In this document: in pieces, positions 24,396 to 35,125 of the stretch
Layout: each line of letters opens with the position of its first letter
Numbering within the stretch: the first letter of the stretch is position 1
Assembly: GCF_026230105.1 (NCBI RefSeq)
Contig: NC_079484.1
Span: 3,735,805-3,799,804, forward strand
Source: Diorhabda sublineata
Taxonomy: Eukaryota > Arthropoda > Insecta > Coleoptera > Chrysomelidae
DNA length: 64,000 nt
Reading direction: 5' to 3'
Notes under the pieces: generated by a model
Database searches by the model: none
What the model was told of the DNA's origin: nothing
The model's input: only the letters and a program-made list of their open reading frames with translations
Program-made: the position numbers and the translations under genes

Positions 24396-26111
24396 TTTTG
24401 TTACCTAAAAGGCTAAGAAGGCAACGCATAACTTGTTGTTACTGAGAAAATCCAGATACGAAAAGAAATAACACCAATTTTTTAAGTAAATGTCAGGAAA
24501 TGCTAGATTTAACAAAAACTTTTTGAAAATGGATGAAGAAATGAGAGCATAAGATCTCTAAAAAATTCTTGGTAATAGACGTAATATCAGCAGATCAAAA
24601 ATTGTTACACTGAGGTACTTAGCTACTGGTAAAAGTTTTCGAAGCTTGCAGTTCAATTACAGAATATCGGACAGCAATATTTCTCGCTGCTCAATCTTTA
24701 CTGCAAAACATTTAACTATATGAGGAACCTTTTAGAGCATATGTATTGGTATGACATAAAATAACCAAAGGAAAAATTTGCTTAAGGGCGTATGTCAAGT
24801 GGACTCGAATTTTTTGAAAAATTTGTTCGTTATAACAGTTAATCTTGTTTTTATTGTACAATTTAACTTCAATTATCTAATAGTGTTTCTCAAGGACACT
24901 TTTATTACAAATTCTATTTCCAATGTACTGTAGGATCTAACGAGTGCTAAGCAGCAATTTACACATTTTATTCTGTAAATATTAAAAACGTTTCAAGTAT
25001 TTAGTACAGTCTGTGTATACAGGTATTGATATTATTTTAATATAATTTATCTAGATTGCAAATGGTAAGTGGAATCGTTTTGGCTTCTCGATACTCTACA
25101 TCTTATTATTTTGCTTCCGAAATACAACTTTTCTCTAAACCTTTTGTATCCCATCTTCTTAATATATGAAAATTTTCAGTGTCCGTGTGTATGTTCCGAA
25201 TTAAATCAAAAACCAGTCAACTGATATTCATGAAAGTTGGCATATATATGTAATTTGGTCCAACTTAAATGATAGGATAGTTATTAATTATTAATAATTA
25301 ATTAATAATAAACTGATCATCAACGTAGATTGTTGTTATTAATCGTAGTTTCCATAAGTCTGGAACAGATGGCGCCACACTTTAATGTGATATATTTTAG
25401 ACTACACACTATACATGTCTTATTTTGCCTATACTACTCGTTGCTTACATTACTTCGAATGTTTTTTTTTACTTCTAACTTACAGTTATACAGTAGGAAG
25501 TTTATTTGTATTAACAAAGGACCGATTGACCAAAAATATTATACATCGATTGGCGCTTAATTAAACAGCAAATGTGATTTATTACAACAGGGTCTAACCT
25601 ATAAGAAATGTCATCGTCGATTTTGATTTTGCTTTTATCAATGGTACTATCTTAAAGCTGAGTAGTTAAGTGGACCAAAATCAAAAACGTAGTCATCTTA
25701 AATACAATCTTCAATGTTCTCGGACTATACGATGATCTGTAGCAGACATTAGGTTTCATATATCACAGTTCGTGTCAAAATATTCTAGTTTTCTGTTGGG
25801 TATCTGAAACTGTCGGAAATTCATCACTAGAACACCAGATTCTCTTAATTATTGACGTGATTAGTTATGGAAGTGAATTTTGATGTGTTCTGGGGCAGGG
25901 TGCGCGACGAAAACGACATCTGATGGTTGCATTGTTGCATAAAATCATGCTTAGCAATATTATGACATAATGTAACACTGTTATGGTGTTTTGTAAAAAA
26001 AAGTTATTATAATGGAAAAAGTAGTTAGAAAAAATGTTCAATATCTAAAAGAATTCTTGTAAACAAATAATATGATACATGACACGTTCAATAACGAAAA
26101 TTGCTGTGGTT
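24396..26111. other. Intergenic, scattered low-complexity
   Basis: Contains a TAATTAT-rich palindromic stretch near 25275-25315. The passage near 25180-25255 (GTGTCCGTGTGTATGTTCCG, then AACTGATATTCATGAAAGTT) resembles a common dispersed insect repeat phrase. No gene is supported. Confidence 0.4.
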
Positions 26112-26420
26112 ATGTGAAGGTATTGATGGTGTTATTATTGAAGATAGTTGTGTAATAAAAATTTTTGAGTTTAAATGTTCGACGGAGTGCAAAGATTAAC
26201 TGAGACTAGATTGGAACAGTATGGTAGTGTTACAAGCGTATCTTTTGAAAACGGAGAAATTATATTGAAAACAAACAACCCTTACTTTACACAAATACAG
26301 GTACAACTCTAGGTTACTGGGATGTTTACCTGTAGTTATTTATTCGCAAGTACGCGATGACTGCTAATTTTATCATTTATTTTCAGTATGAAGTATTCTT
26401 AAAAGATGTTATATTATAAT
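26112..26420 (+). pseudogene. YqaJ/lambda-exonuclease-like nuclease remnant
   Basis: The plus-strand frame reads GIDGVIIEDSCVIKIFEFKC and STECKD. After stops and a shift it resumes with SFENGEIILKTNNPYFTQIQ and VQL. This matches the core of YqaJ-type recombinase nucleases: an (S)PDG block with an acidic residue, the E-x-K catalytic pair in an IEIKCP-like strand (here E-F-K), then the KxNHPYYxQxQ segment. The usual P of KCP is S. In animals such domains occur in transposon-derived genes. It is broken by at least two stops, and which element it came from is unknown. Confidence 0.6.
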
Positions 26421-27124
26421 TTTATTTAAATTACTATTTACCAACTTAAGCGGTTCAAAGGAAACAATGAAAACAATAGTCATGTTGTTGTCGTTAAGTT
26501 TTGCGGGAATCAGCGTTATCGTCAGCGTAAAACGCAAGTTTCAGAAAGTCAAAGAGTGCAAAAAAATGTTAATAAATCGTTACGATTTGTTATATTCTAA
26601 ATATGTTTTCAATATTTATTAAAATTAGTTATTTGATATGAAGGAATGTTGGTTATAATGTATTTGACCACAGTAATGTTTATATGATAACTCATTCGAT
26701 TCAAAACATAGTAATTTCATTTCTATTAGTCACTTTTCAATTAGTTATACCACAACTAATTTTTCATCAAATTTTCACGTATTCATTTACATTTAGAGCA
26801 TGATTCGACTATAGTCGATTTAGTTATCGGTAAAAGTATAGTATCAACTTAGAAATCCATCAAGACGCACGGATTTGCGTTAAATTTAGGAATTAAGTCC
26901 TATCCACCCTTCACTTTAAAATCTACTCTATACCAATGGGTAAAAACTACCCCTTGTTATCAAAATTCAATAAATAATCATATAAGCCTTACTTATACTT
27001 CAAAATTTATGTTCCCCGAAATTAAAAAGCAATGTGTTAGTTTGTTGTAGGTATAACTAACTCTCTTTAGCTAAAGAATCAGTGATTTTTTCCAAAACAT
27101 TTGAAAAAATTGATAAAACCTTTA
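26421..27124. other. Intergenic, nothing recognised
   Basis: AT-rich spacer between the YqaJ remnant and the minus-strand transposase. No gene or repeat was seen. Confidence 0.45.
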
Positions 27125-27865
27125 TTGGAATCGACAGAACCATCAGTATAATTTAATGTTTCAAGATGATTTCATGGAAATATTGGCCAAAGCGGAGCCG
27201 CGGCAGCCCATGCGCAAGATCCAACTTTGGCACACTCTCTCCAACATATCAGCCGGTATTTCACGAATAAATACTTCAATATTAGCTTCCAGTACGTCAA
27301 TCGTTGCTGGTTTATCCCTGTAGACATTATCCTTAACGTGGCCCCACAGAAAATAGTCCAAGGGCGATCTAGATGGCCAATTGACGGGCCCCAAATGTGA
27401 GATGAACTATTCGCCGAAGGCGGCTCTCAATTTGGTCATTGTTTCGCGTGCAATGTGGCATATGGCACTGTCTTATTGAAACCAAATGTAAGGCATGTCT
27501 AATTCTTCCATTTTGGACAAAAAAATCGACAATCATCACACGATAGCGCTCGTCATTCACAGTAACATCGTCTCTTTTGAAGAAGTACGGCCCGATGATG
27601 CCACCCGCTCATAATTCACTCGAAACAGTCACTTGCAATGCTTCTGGCTGATCTTCATTCCAGATGCGACAATTTTGCTTGTTGACGTATCCATTTAACC
27701 AGAAATGAGCTTCGTCGCTAAACACAATCTTTCGATAAAAAAGTGGATCTCTCTCCAACTTTGCCAGCATCCATTCACCAAATGTTAGACGTTGTGGGAC
27801 ATCGTGTGGCATCAATTCTTGTACCAATCGTATCTTATAAGGTTTTACACCCAAATCCTTTCAGC
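27125..27865 (-). pseudogene. Tc1/mariner-superfamily transposase, frameshifted
   Basis: On the minus strand the first segment (27854-27609) reads GEWMLAKLERDPLFYRKIVF, SDEAHFWLNGYVNKQNCRIW. A shift leads to GGIIGPYFFKRDD and VNDERYRVMIVDFF, then MPYIWFQ-stop-DSAICHIARE, and finally GPVNWPSRSPLDYFLWGHVK to a stop near 27161. The three catalytic Asp positions (FSDEAHF, DSAICH, PLDYF) are all still readable, although the frame is broken at least twice. The N-terminal DNA-binding half is missing. Terminal repeats were not found. Confidence 0.88.
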
Positions 27866-27950
27866 AAAATCGGATCGGAGTATGACAAGTGTGTCTCGGT
27901 CATTAAAATTTCAAGCAAATCGATGGAAATCTGAGTTAAAACCGTTACTG

Positions 27951-27953
<3 letters not shown>

Positions 27954-28001
<48 letters not shown>
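27954..28001. repeat. (AT)n microsatellite
   Basis: About 48 bases of uninterrupted alternating AT, just beyond the start of the transposase remnant. Confidence 0.97.
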
Positions 28002-28002
<1 letters not shown>

Positions 28003-29454
28003 TTTTTTGCATGCCCATATTAAAATTAAAAAGTTTATAGACTAGTGAAAACTATAAACAAGTTTCAAGTGTCTAAAGTGATATTATTTCAATATTTATA
28101 TCATCGAAAATGGACTGGATTTATTTATAATATTGTTTTCAATGGTATGATTTAATATAAATATAAAATATAAATAGGAAGGTCACAAAATCGACCTCAA
28201 ATCTGATAAATTAATCATTGTGAGCTTGTGTGAAAAATATTTCCACGCAATGATCGAGTTTACAAAGTATTTGCCAAATTTATTCTTTATTCCGATTTTG
28301 ATGCTGGTTATTTCTTCGGTTTTCCTTATTTCCACACCAATCTTGTCTATACGTAATATAATTTTTGTATTTATCTAAAAAAAGTTACTGATATTTCTGG
28401 TTTCTGAGTGATAGACAAACAATGTAAGTGAAATAAACCCGCAGATGGTCCGTAGGATGATATTAAATGGAAAAAGAATCGAACAATCTCTGAAGACTTT
28501 ATATAATCTAATATTTCTGAGTAAAAAAATACAGACAAAATTCATTTTGTGAATTATGTGTATGGTATTATTTGCAATTTCCATAACAGACGATTTCATC
28601 AACTAAAACCGAGTAGAAATATCACAGTTTTTATTTCGTGTAATCAAATTATCAGTTTAACATGTGATTAAATGAAAAGCGAATATTTCATCCTTGAATT
28701 CAATAATCAAATAATATTTGTTTGGTTTCAAACACACCTCCAAACAGGAGTTAACAGTTTACATTAAATTTGAAAAAATAATGAACGTTCAATCTATTTA
28801 AGGGAATCGGTAAGAAGAAATCCTCTGATTATGTGAACTACCTGAGATATTCACGTGATTACCAAAGTGTCCAGGTGGATCACCAGGAGTCCACGAGAGA
28901 CTCGACAGAGGTCTACGTTCAGCGTGACAAAAAAATGGAGATCCACAATCGTAAGCGTGTCTCCAAGAAAACTTATTTGGTAAATGAAGAAGTGATATGT
29001 CAATATAGGCAGATAAGATTTTAGAATTTTTCACAGTTGATGCCTTCATGAAGATATTCAGACAATAAGTTCAACATTTGATTGCTCTGCATGATTATTT
29101 TCGAATTAGATATTCTGTGGATAGAAATACCACCATGGATAATAAATTCATTTGATGGAATGGAAGAATTACAAAATGAGCTACTCGAGCTTAGCATGAG
29201 GAGCTGAAAGTGATTTTTACAAGAGGATATCAAAAATTTTGGCTGCAAGTAGAAATATCCGTTACAAATTTATTAACAAAAAAGTAGCAGATTGAATATC
29301 ACAGAACGGGCAGCCGTCATGTTGTTTGAAATGAATCTATCAAATATTTAGACAAAGTTGATAAACCTTCGAAGATTTGCAGTTATTCTTAACAAACAAA
29401 ACTGATCTAGAAGACAAGAAATAGTTATTTATGCAACAAGTGAGTAAAGTAATA
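28002..29454. other. Intergenic, nothing recognised
   Basis: A less AT-rich patch at 28855-28960 carries overlapping frames on both strands (63 and 83 residues), neither with a known domain. It may be a small unrecognised transposon scrap. Confidence 0.4.
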
Positions 29455-29867
29455 CAGTGGAAACTCGATTATCCGGCCCTCAGTTATACGGATTCGCGAT
29501 TATCCGGTCTATCAACTGCGACCAATTAAATAATTAAGTAATATTGAGCCAAGTTACAAAATGTTCAACAAATGTACTAAAAGTTGAATTTATGCAAGCA
29601 CGAGCGAGCCGGAACTGGCTTTACTGCGCCCGCGCCCCACGGGATCGACAGATTATGTCGGATGACGAAATCTTAGAAAACATATTGCAGATAAATGAAC
29701 AGCAGGAAATGCCAGAATATGGAACAGAATAAAATCTAGAGATGAAAAATTATGTAGGACCTTCTCATGATGAAGCACTTCAGGCTCTGGAAACAGCTCT
29801 TAAATGGTTTGAAAAACCCGCTTTTCTTCATACATCCGATTATCCGGACTTTCGATTATCCGTTAAC
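29455..29867 (+). mobile_element. Internally deleted pogo/Tigger-like element
   Basis: It starts after TA with CAGTGGAAACTCGATTATCC, a pogo/Tigger-style terminus followed by further CGATTATCCGG motifs. The sequence runs into the C-terminal end of a jerky-type transposase: DRQIMSDDEILENILQIN, then after a stop VGPSHDEALQALETALKWFE. The DDE catalytic core is absent. The right part has CGATTATCCGGACTTTCGAT but the true right terminus is lost. The same left-end-to-C-terminus fusion occurs at 31525-31792. Confidence 0.82.
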
Positions 29868-31524
29868 TAAAATGTTACAAATAATATCCAAGGTTACATT
29901 AAAATTTTTTTCTGTTATACCTAATGCATGAAATAATGATTGTCTGGAGCTTGCAACTTATTAATTTCTTCACGGGCAAATGTTTTAGATTTTTTCGGTC
30001 TATCGTGAAAAAATGAGCCGCTACGATACTTTTTTTCACGCCTTTTCACCGATTTAGAAACTACATTCTTTATAAATGCAAATGAATGAAAAAAAAACGT
30101 GAATAGACGTAGACAAACATCATATTTCTTTCTATAACTCCTTATGGGATATTTTCTTGATAAAATTTGTGAAAATTGATTGGTTCTTGTGCTGTGAGTC
30201 ACTGTAGATTACAAAAAAGTAGAATTTGAGTCATTTTTTCGATTGACCAGCTTTGCTTTTTTGATATCCACTCATAGCACAATCAATCAAAGTTCGAAAA
30301 CTATTAATTCCATGTTGAATCTCGGCCACAACTCAAGTTTCCATAGATCCTCACTTTTTTCGAGATTTAGAAATTAGTAGTAAACTTTTCTGAAGATGAT
30401 AACATGGTTATCGAAACGCGCTTCAGACAGTATAATTATGAGTGTACTACTAATTATGAGTGTACTACACTACACTTAATTAGCATTAAATTAGCACTTA
30501 ATTGTCCGCTTATTGTTTTTTTCTATCCACACATTCTGCTCTGCTAACTTAGTGACATCAATTCACTAAATAGATTTATTATAGGCAAAAAGAAGTTTGA
30601 AAAGTACTGTTACTTGAATAGAATGGAAATAGAGACGAAAAACTTAACAGACAGTCAAATATCACTCCAGTTATAATAATGAATGTATAATATAATATTT
30701 CACGTTCCCTTAAAATTGCCGGAAGAGTTTCCACTGCTGAATTTTCCTAATAGTGAAATTTTGGAGGACTCGTCAACCGTAAAGGTACAGCTTGCTGGTA
30801 ATCATTTTTTTTGCACGTGGGCCCCCTGACTATAATATGATCCAAGTAAGGAAAATTCATTTAGAAAAAAGTTTGTTTTGATTTTATCTGATGCTTATTT
30901 TATTTTCTCTAAATTTAAAGTACTTAAAATTATGGAGGGATCAATAATATAAGTATTAACCACCGACTACTCCTTTTTATCGATTGGTGTTGATACTAAT
31001 TTTCCATGTGCGTTTAGTGTATGAATTGGAAAGTAATTATGATTCAATGCTATCGGAATTCAATCAATTAACTAACCCTTCTTTAAGGGTGAAATCGAAA
31101 GCAGTGAATAGAAAATATACAGAAATTTGATGTGGAAAACAGTGAGGTGAATTCTTTATCATTTGAAGGGATCTAAGTGCCAAGAAAAATTGCTTTTAAG
31201 CCTCTTTGTGGTAGATTGGGGGTAAATTGGAATACTTTGAATTACTCGAATCGCATCAATCGTTTATTAAAAGAAAGGATGATATTGGAGAATATCTTTA
31301 TTTAAATTTTTACTAATAAATAATCAAAAAATTCATGAACGACATTTTCTATGATCATCCTAAAAGACTCGAGATTAACGAGAGCAAAAAAAATAAAATT
31401 TTGTTAGAAATTTGAGGTAATTGTAGAAAAAACGTCTTCGACACAAACGATTCAATCTCTGGATCGTGAATTGCCATTTATTAATCAAAAATATTAATAA
31501 TTTAATAATAAGTTTAATTTTGTT
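29868..31524. other. Intergenic between two pogo-like copies
   Basis: Holds the stem-loop at 30390-30426 and a short direct duplication of TAATTATGAGTGTACTAC at about 30433-30468. No coding region is supported. Confidence 0.45.
30390..30426 (+). other. Nested stem-loop ending in GAAACG
   Basis: CTGAAG pairs with CTTCAG. Inside it GATAAC pairs with GTTATC around an ATG loop, followed by GAAACGCG. A similar hairpin plus GAAACG lies on the minus strand at 37847-37871. Such hairpins are probably parts of retrotransposon tails; the host element is not identified. Confidence 0.5.
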
Positions 31525-31792
31525 TGTTTTTCAAACCATTTGACAGTTGTGCTTTATCATGAGATGGCCCTACATCATTTTCCACATCTATATTTTCCTC
31601 TGTTTCATCTTCTTCCATTTCCTGCTGGTCATTAATCGGCAATTTGTTTTCTAAGATATCGTCATCCGACATAATCTGTCGATTCCGTGGGGCACGGGCG
31701 GGGTAATGCCAGTTTTGACTCCGAATTATTTAATCGGTCGCAATTGATAGTCCGGATAATCGCGAATCGGCCGGATAATCGAGTTTCTACTG
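31525..31792 (-). mobile_element. Second deleted pogo/Tigger-like element
   Basis: On the minus strand it begins CAGTAGAAACTCGATTATCC and soon reaches the frame MSDDDILENKLPINDQQEME, then VENDVGPSHDKAQL. It is the inverted partner of 29455-29867 but lacks about 70 bases present there before the coding scrap. It is truncated after the VGPSHD motif. The flanking TA at 31793 fits pogo target preference. Confidence 0.82.
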
Positions 31793-32235
31793 TAATACCA
31801 CAAAAATAAATATTCTGACCTATTACCAGTTATAAAATGTAAGAGATAGATAATGTCTAACACAAATCAAGAAAATTTCTTAAGTTATTAAGTTTTTTAA
31901 GTTTAAGTTATTAAGATAAGTTGTCATGAATCAAATCTACGCTTTAATACAAAATATTCTCTTGATAAACAATTTTTTTCACCCTTTTCATAAAACAGAA
32001 TCCATTATTATAAAGTCTAAGGATAGAATGAGTAGAGCATCCGTTATGTTGGAAAAAATGAGTCTAATGAGATCTAATACAGCGCACCAAACATTTCCTT
32101 TTGTGAAATAGCGCTTTCTTGCTTTAATTATGTAACGGGGATTGCCAAGATCGACAGATAAAGAACGGATCGGTGCAGGATCTGAAAGAGTGAGCACTCA
32201 TGTCCAATACGCTTCCAGACTCTATACATTCGCCA
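31793..32235. other. Intergenic, nothing recognised
   Basis: Overlapping sense (31926-32111) and antisense (31988-32197) frames show no domain. Confidence 0.4.
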
Positions 32236-32400
32236 CCCCACTCAGTCTGGAATCAATTGAAATCGCGAATGGTTCGGTTCAATGATCAGCAACTGCGATT
32301 TACCATGATGACATGCATCTTGCACAATTTCGTTCGAAATAACTAAAACTGCAATGTGCGTGAACTACCTGAAAGTACTGATGATACGATTCGAAAAAAA
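32236..32400 (+). pseudogene. Possible Harbinger-type transposase end
   Basis: The frame reads NQLKSRMVRFNDQQLRFTMM then TCILHNFVRNN and a stop. The T/A-C-x-L-H-N motif near the C terminus is typical of DDE_4/Harbinger-type transposases, which end in ACCxLHNxx. Only this short tail is visible, so the call is tentative. Confidence 0.35.
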
Positions 32401-34682
32401 TAGTCTTCAGAAGATTCCTCTTCGGCTGTGGAGGGAAAAATCGCGAAGAATTCTCCAGTGTTAGGTTAGGTTAAGTTAAGAGTAAGTTAAATGACTATTG
32501 TCTCGTTTGTCTGGTCATAAAGTACTGGATACTTCCTAATTGTACTAAAAAAACAATGCAGAACTATAAAATTTTCCCTCTCAGACACTCGTCCTTCTGT
32601 AAGATCGTAGTCGGTTCGGAAGGATACATGATAAGTGTGTACCGGCCTTTATGGTGGAAGTACTTTCCCGTTTTTTAGAATTTTGCTCCCCTAAATACAA
32701 ACAGAACAACAATCGTCATCTTTTTTTACCAAATAACAAATTTTGACTTTGTAATTATACCCGATTTCTGAGTAAACTTTTGGGGTCTATATCGTTTAAA
32801 GCATCAGTTTCACCATAAGCTTCTGTATCTTTTTTTTTACAATGAACGATTCCTGTTGTAAGGAATCTTTTGATCGAACGCATAGCGATTTGTTCATTGC
32901 AGAGATACATCCAAAACATGTGATTTGAAAACATCAACCGCTCCTTCAGGTGTAGAAAAACTTTGACCTCGAAATTTAATTTAGAACTGCGAATATAAGA
33001 AATCATTGGGTACCAAACAAGGAATCTACGGCGGATGAACCATCAAGACTGAGACGTAGTTTTGTCGAGGTGGATAATGATTCGTCTCTTGCAATTGGTT
33101 TCTGGCAAAGAAATGCTGGTATACTATTCAGAATTTGACCAAGATATATGTTGCAAGTATCTGTAAAGAACTCAAATAACATCGTATGACAACATGTTCT
33201 AAGTACGTTCATCATTAAATAAATCATGAATCAGTGAATCGCAGAAATCTTTTTATTTCATCTATCGGGAGACAAGGTGTATAGTTCAAGGTTATTTGAG
33301 AAAATATTACATTAGACTTGATTTCTAGCCTCGAATTATATAATCAAAATTATGCTGATATCTATGGATATTTATAAATAATTCAAATTCAAGCTTTATA
33401 AATATATACAATAATAAAGTAATATATATATTTGATATAATCAATTAACTAGTTTATAAAACAATAATGTTAAATTCATAATTCTCTTGATGACAATTAA
33501 CCTTGGCGAAAACAGTCACGCAGCAACATACTTCTTAAAAATTATTATCATTTCTTACCAAAAGTAAACATCGGAAGTATCATTGAACATTTATTTCGAA
33601 GACACGTGTTTTGCCAATCAGATGAAAGTGATAATAGAATCCATAAAGTATGTATGTAGATAACTATTATCATAAATTTCATAACATTTGAAGTAATCTC
33701 GTACATAATATAGATGCATTAAATTTGATGGCCTTTGATTAATAATGTAAACAACACTTTTATGTCCGTCAACATTGCAATAATGTACAAGCGTATGCGT
33801 CAAGTAAAAAGTGAATGAGTTTTTTAAATTTTATATTTTTTTACTGAATCCTCTTCAATTATAACCGAGAAGGCTCTAAGATATATAAAAAGAAATGTAT
33901 AAGTTACAAACATAATTGAATAATTTTTAAATTATTATATTTTAAATTATTGGGTACGATTGTTTAATGCTAATCAAAAGTTCTCGCTTGCATCAAAAAG
34001 TAGATGAATCTTGGATACACCAAAATCTTGCTAGCTGGACAATATTATGGTGATTTTCAGTTGTCGAATAAACGATCACATTTATTGTAGAAAAAATTTT
34101 GTTTGATCACTAGCACTACACACTAGCTGAGCCGTGTATCAATAAATCCTCTGCTTCATCCACCATAATCACTTGATCTGTCTCGCTCCGATTATTTGCT
34201 AATCCCAAACTTAGTACAGTTGTGTTGGAGCTTTGTATCGTTTTGATAAAAATTCGTGTTTGATAAATCGACGGGTTTTCATCTTTGATAGTACACAGAG
34301 CTAATATGAAGTTGCAAATCTAAATACTCTACTCAGAACATCGATTTTATTAAGTGTAGATCGACTGGTCAACAAATAGTTGCTGTCACAAGACACAAAT
34401 GAATTATAGTGAAAAATGTGGATGTCAGGGATTGAAAGTGGAGGAAAAGGTAAGGAAAAATGGATGCTACATTGTAAAGTAATGCTATGAATTATGGGAA
34501 TAGAGAGCCCGATATCCAGGAAGGGTATTATCCCGAGAGAATTCGAAAAGGAGTCACAAAGGAAGTTAGCAGAAAGCATTGCATAGAAAAACCAGATATG
34601 GATCAGACTACCTCCGCGTTCCATCTTTTTCAACAAGAATATTTTCAAACGATTCCCCTTTAAAGCTCGCATCGGTCTAGGC
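32401..34682. other. Intergenic, no recognised gene
   Basis: Minus-strand frames at 32755-33006 (83 aa), 33003-33227 (74 aa) and 34301-34672 (123 aa) lack domains I can name. The piece ending SLDGSSAVDSLFGTQ (33003-33120) has codon-like composition and might be an exon or transposon scrap, but nothing supports either. Confidence 0.4.
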
Positions 34683-35125
34683 CAGGGATTCCCAAATCAT
34701 TTTAGGCACGAGACCCCCGTAATTACTTTATAATTAATTAAAAAATTCTATCTCCATTTTTTTTTCTATTGATACAATATACTTACCAATTTAGAAAATT
34801 TGCCGTTGGTTAAGTGGGTAAATTTAACATTCTTTAGTTATCAAAATTTATCAAAATAAACACAAAAAACTTGGTAAATATCAAGTGTAATTAATAATAA
34901 TTCAAGTTCCTTGAGTAGGAATTATTTTTTTAAAAAAACATTTAAATCGCAAAGTGAAGATGAAAAAATGAAAAATTCAGTACGATGGATGAATCTGGTG
35001 ACTTTCTACCCCTGGAACAAGTTATACAGTATCTAAAAAATTTTAAATAAGAACTCGGGTTAGTTAATAGACGTCGTCGACCCCCAAAAACCGTTTTCGT
35101 TTATGTCGATCCCTTGGAAACCGAT
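34683..35125. mobile_element. hAT-like terminus fragment
   Basis: CAGGGATTCCCAAATCATTT followed by AGGCACGAGACCCCCG has the form of hAT ends that begin CAGGGxTTCCCAAACT and run into a CCCC-rich stretch. A second CGACCCCC phrase near 35080 and TGTCGATCCCTTGG near 35110 may belong to the other side. The right end is not defined. Confidence 0.4.

Noticed and set aside
30390..30420. Hammerhead ribozyme
   Set aside because: CTGAAGA and GAAA fit the core, but an extra U separates the core from stem II, and the flanking helices needed for cleavage are not evident.
34301..34672. 123-residue minus-strand open frame
   Set aside because: It has no domain, no splice sites of note, and a composition like surrounding AT-rich DNA.
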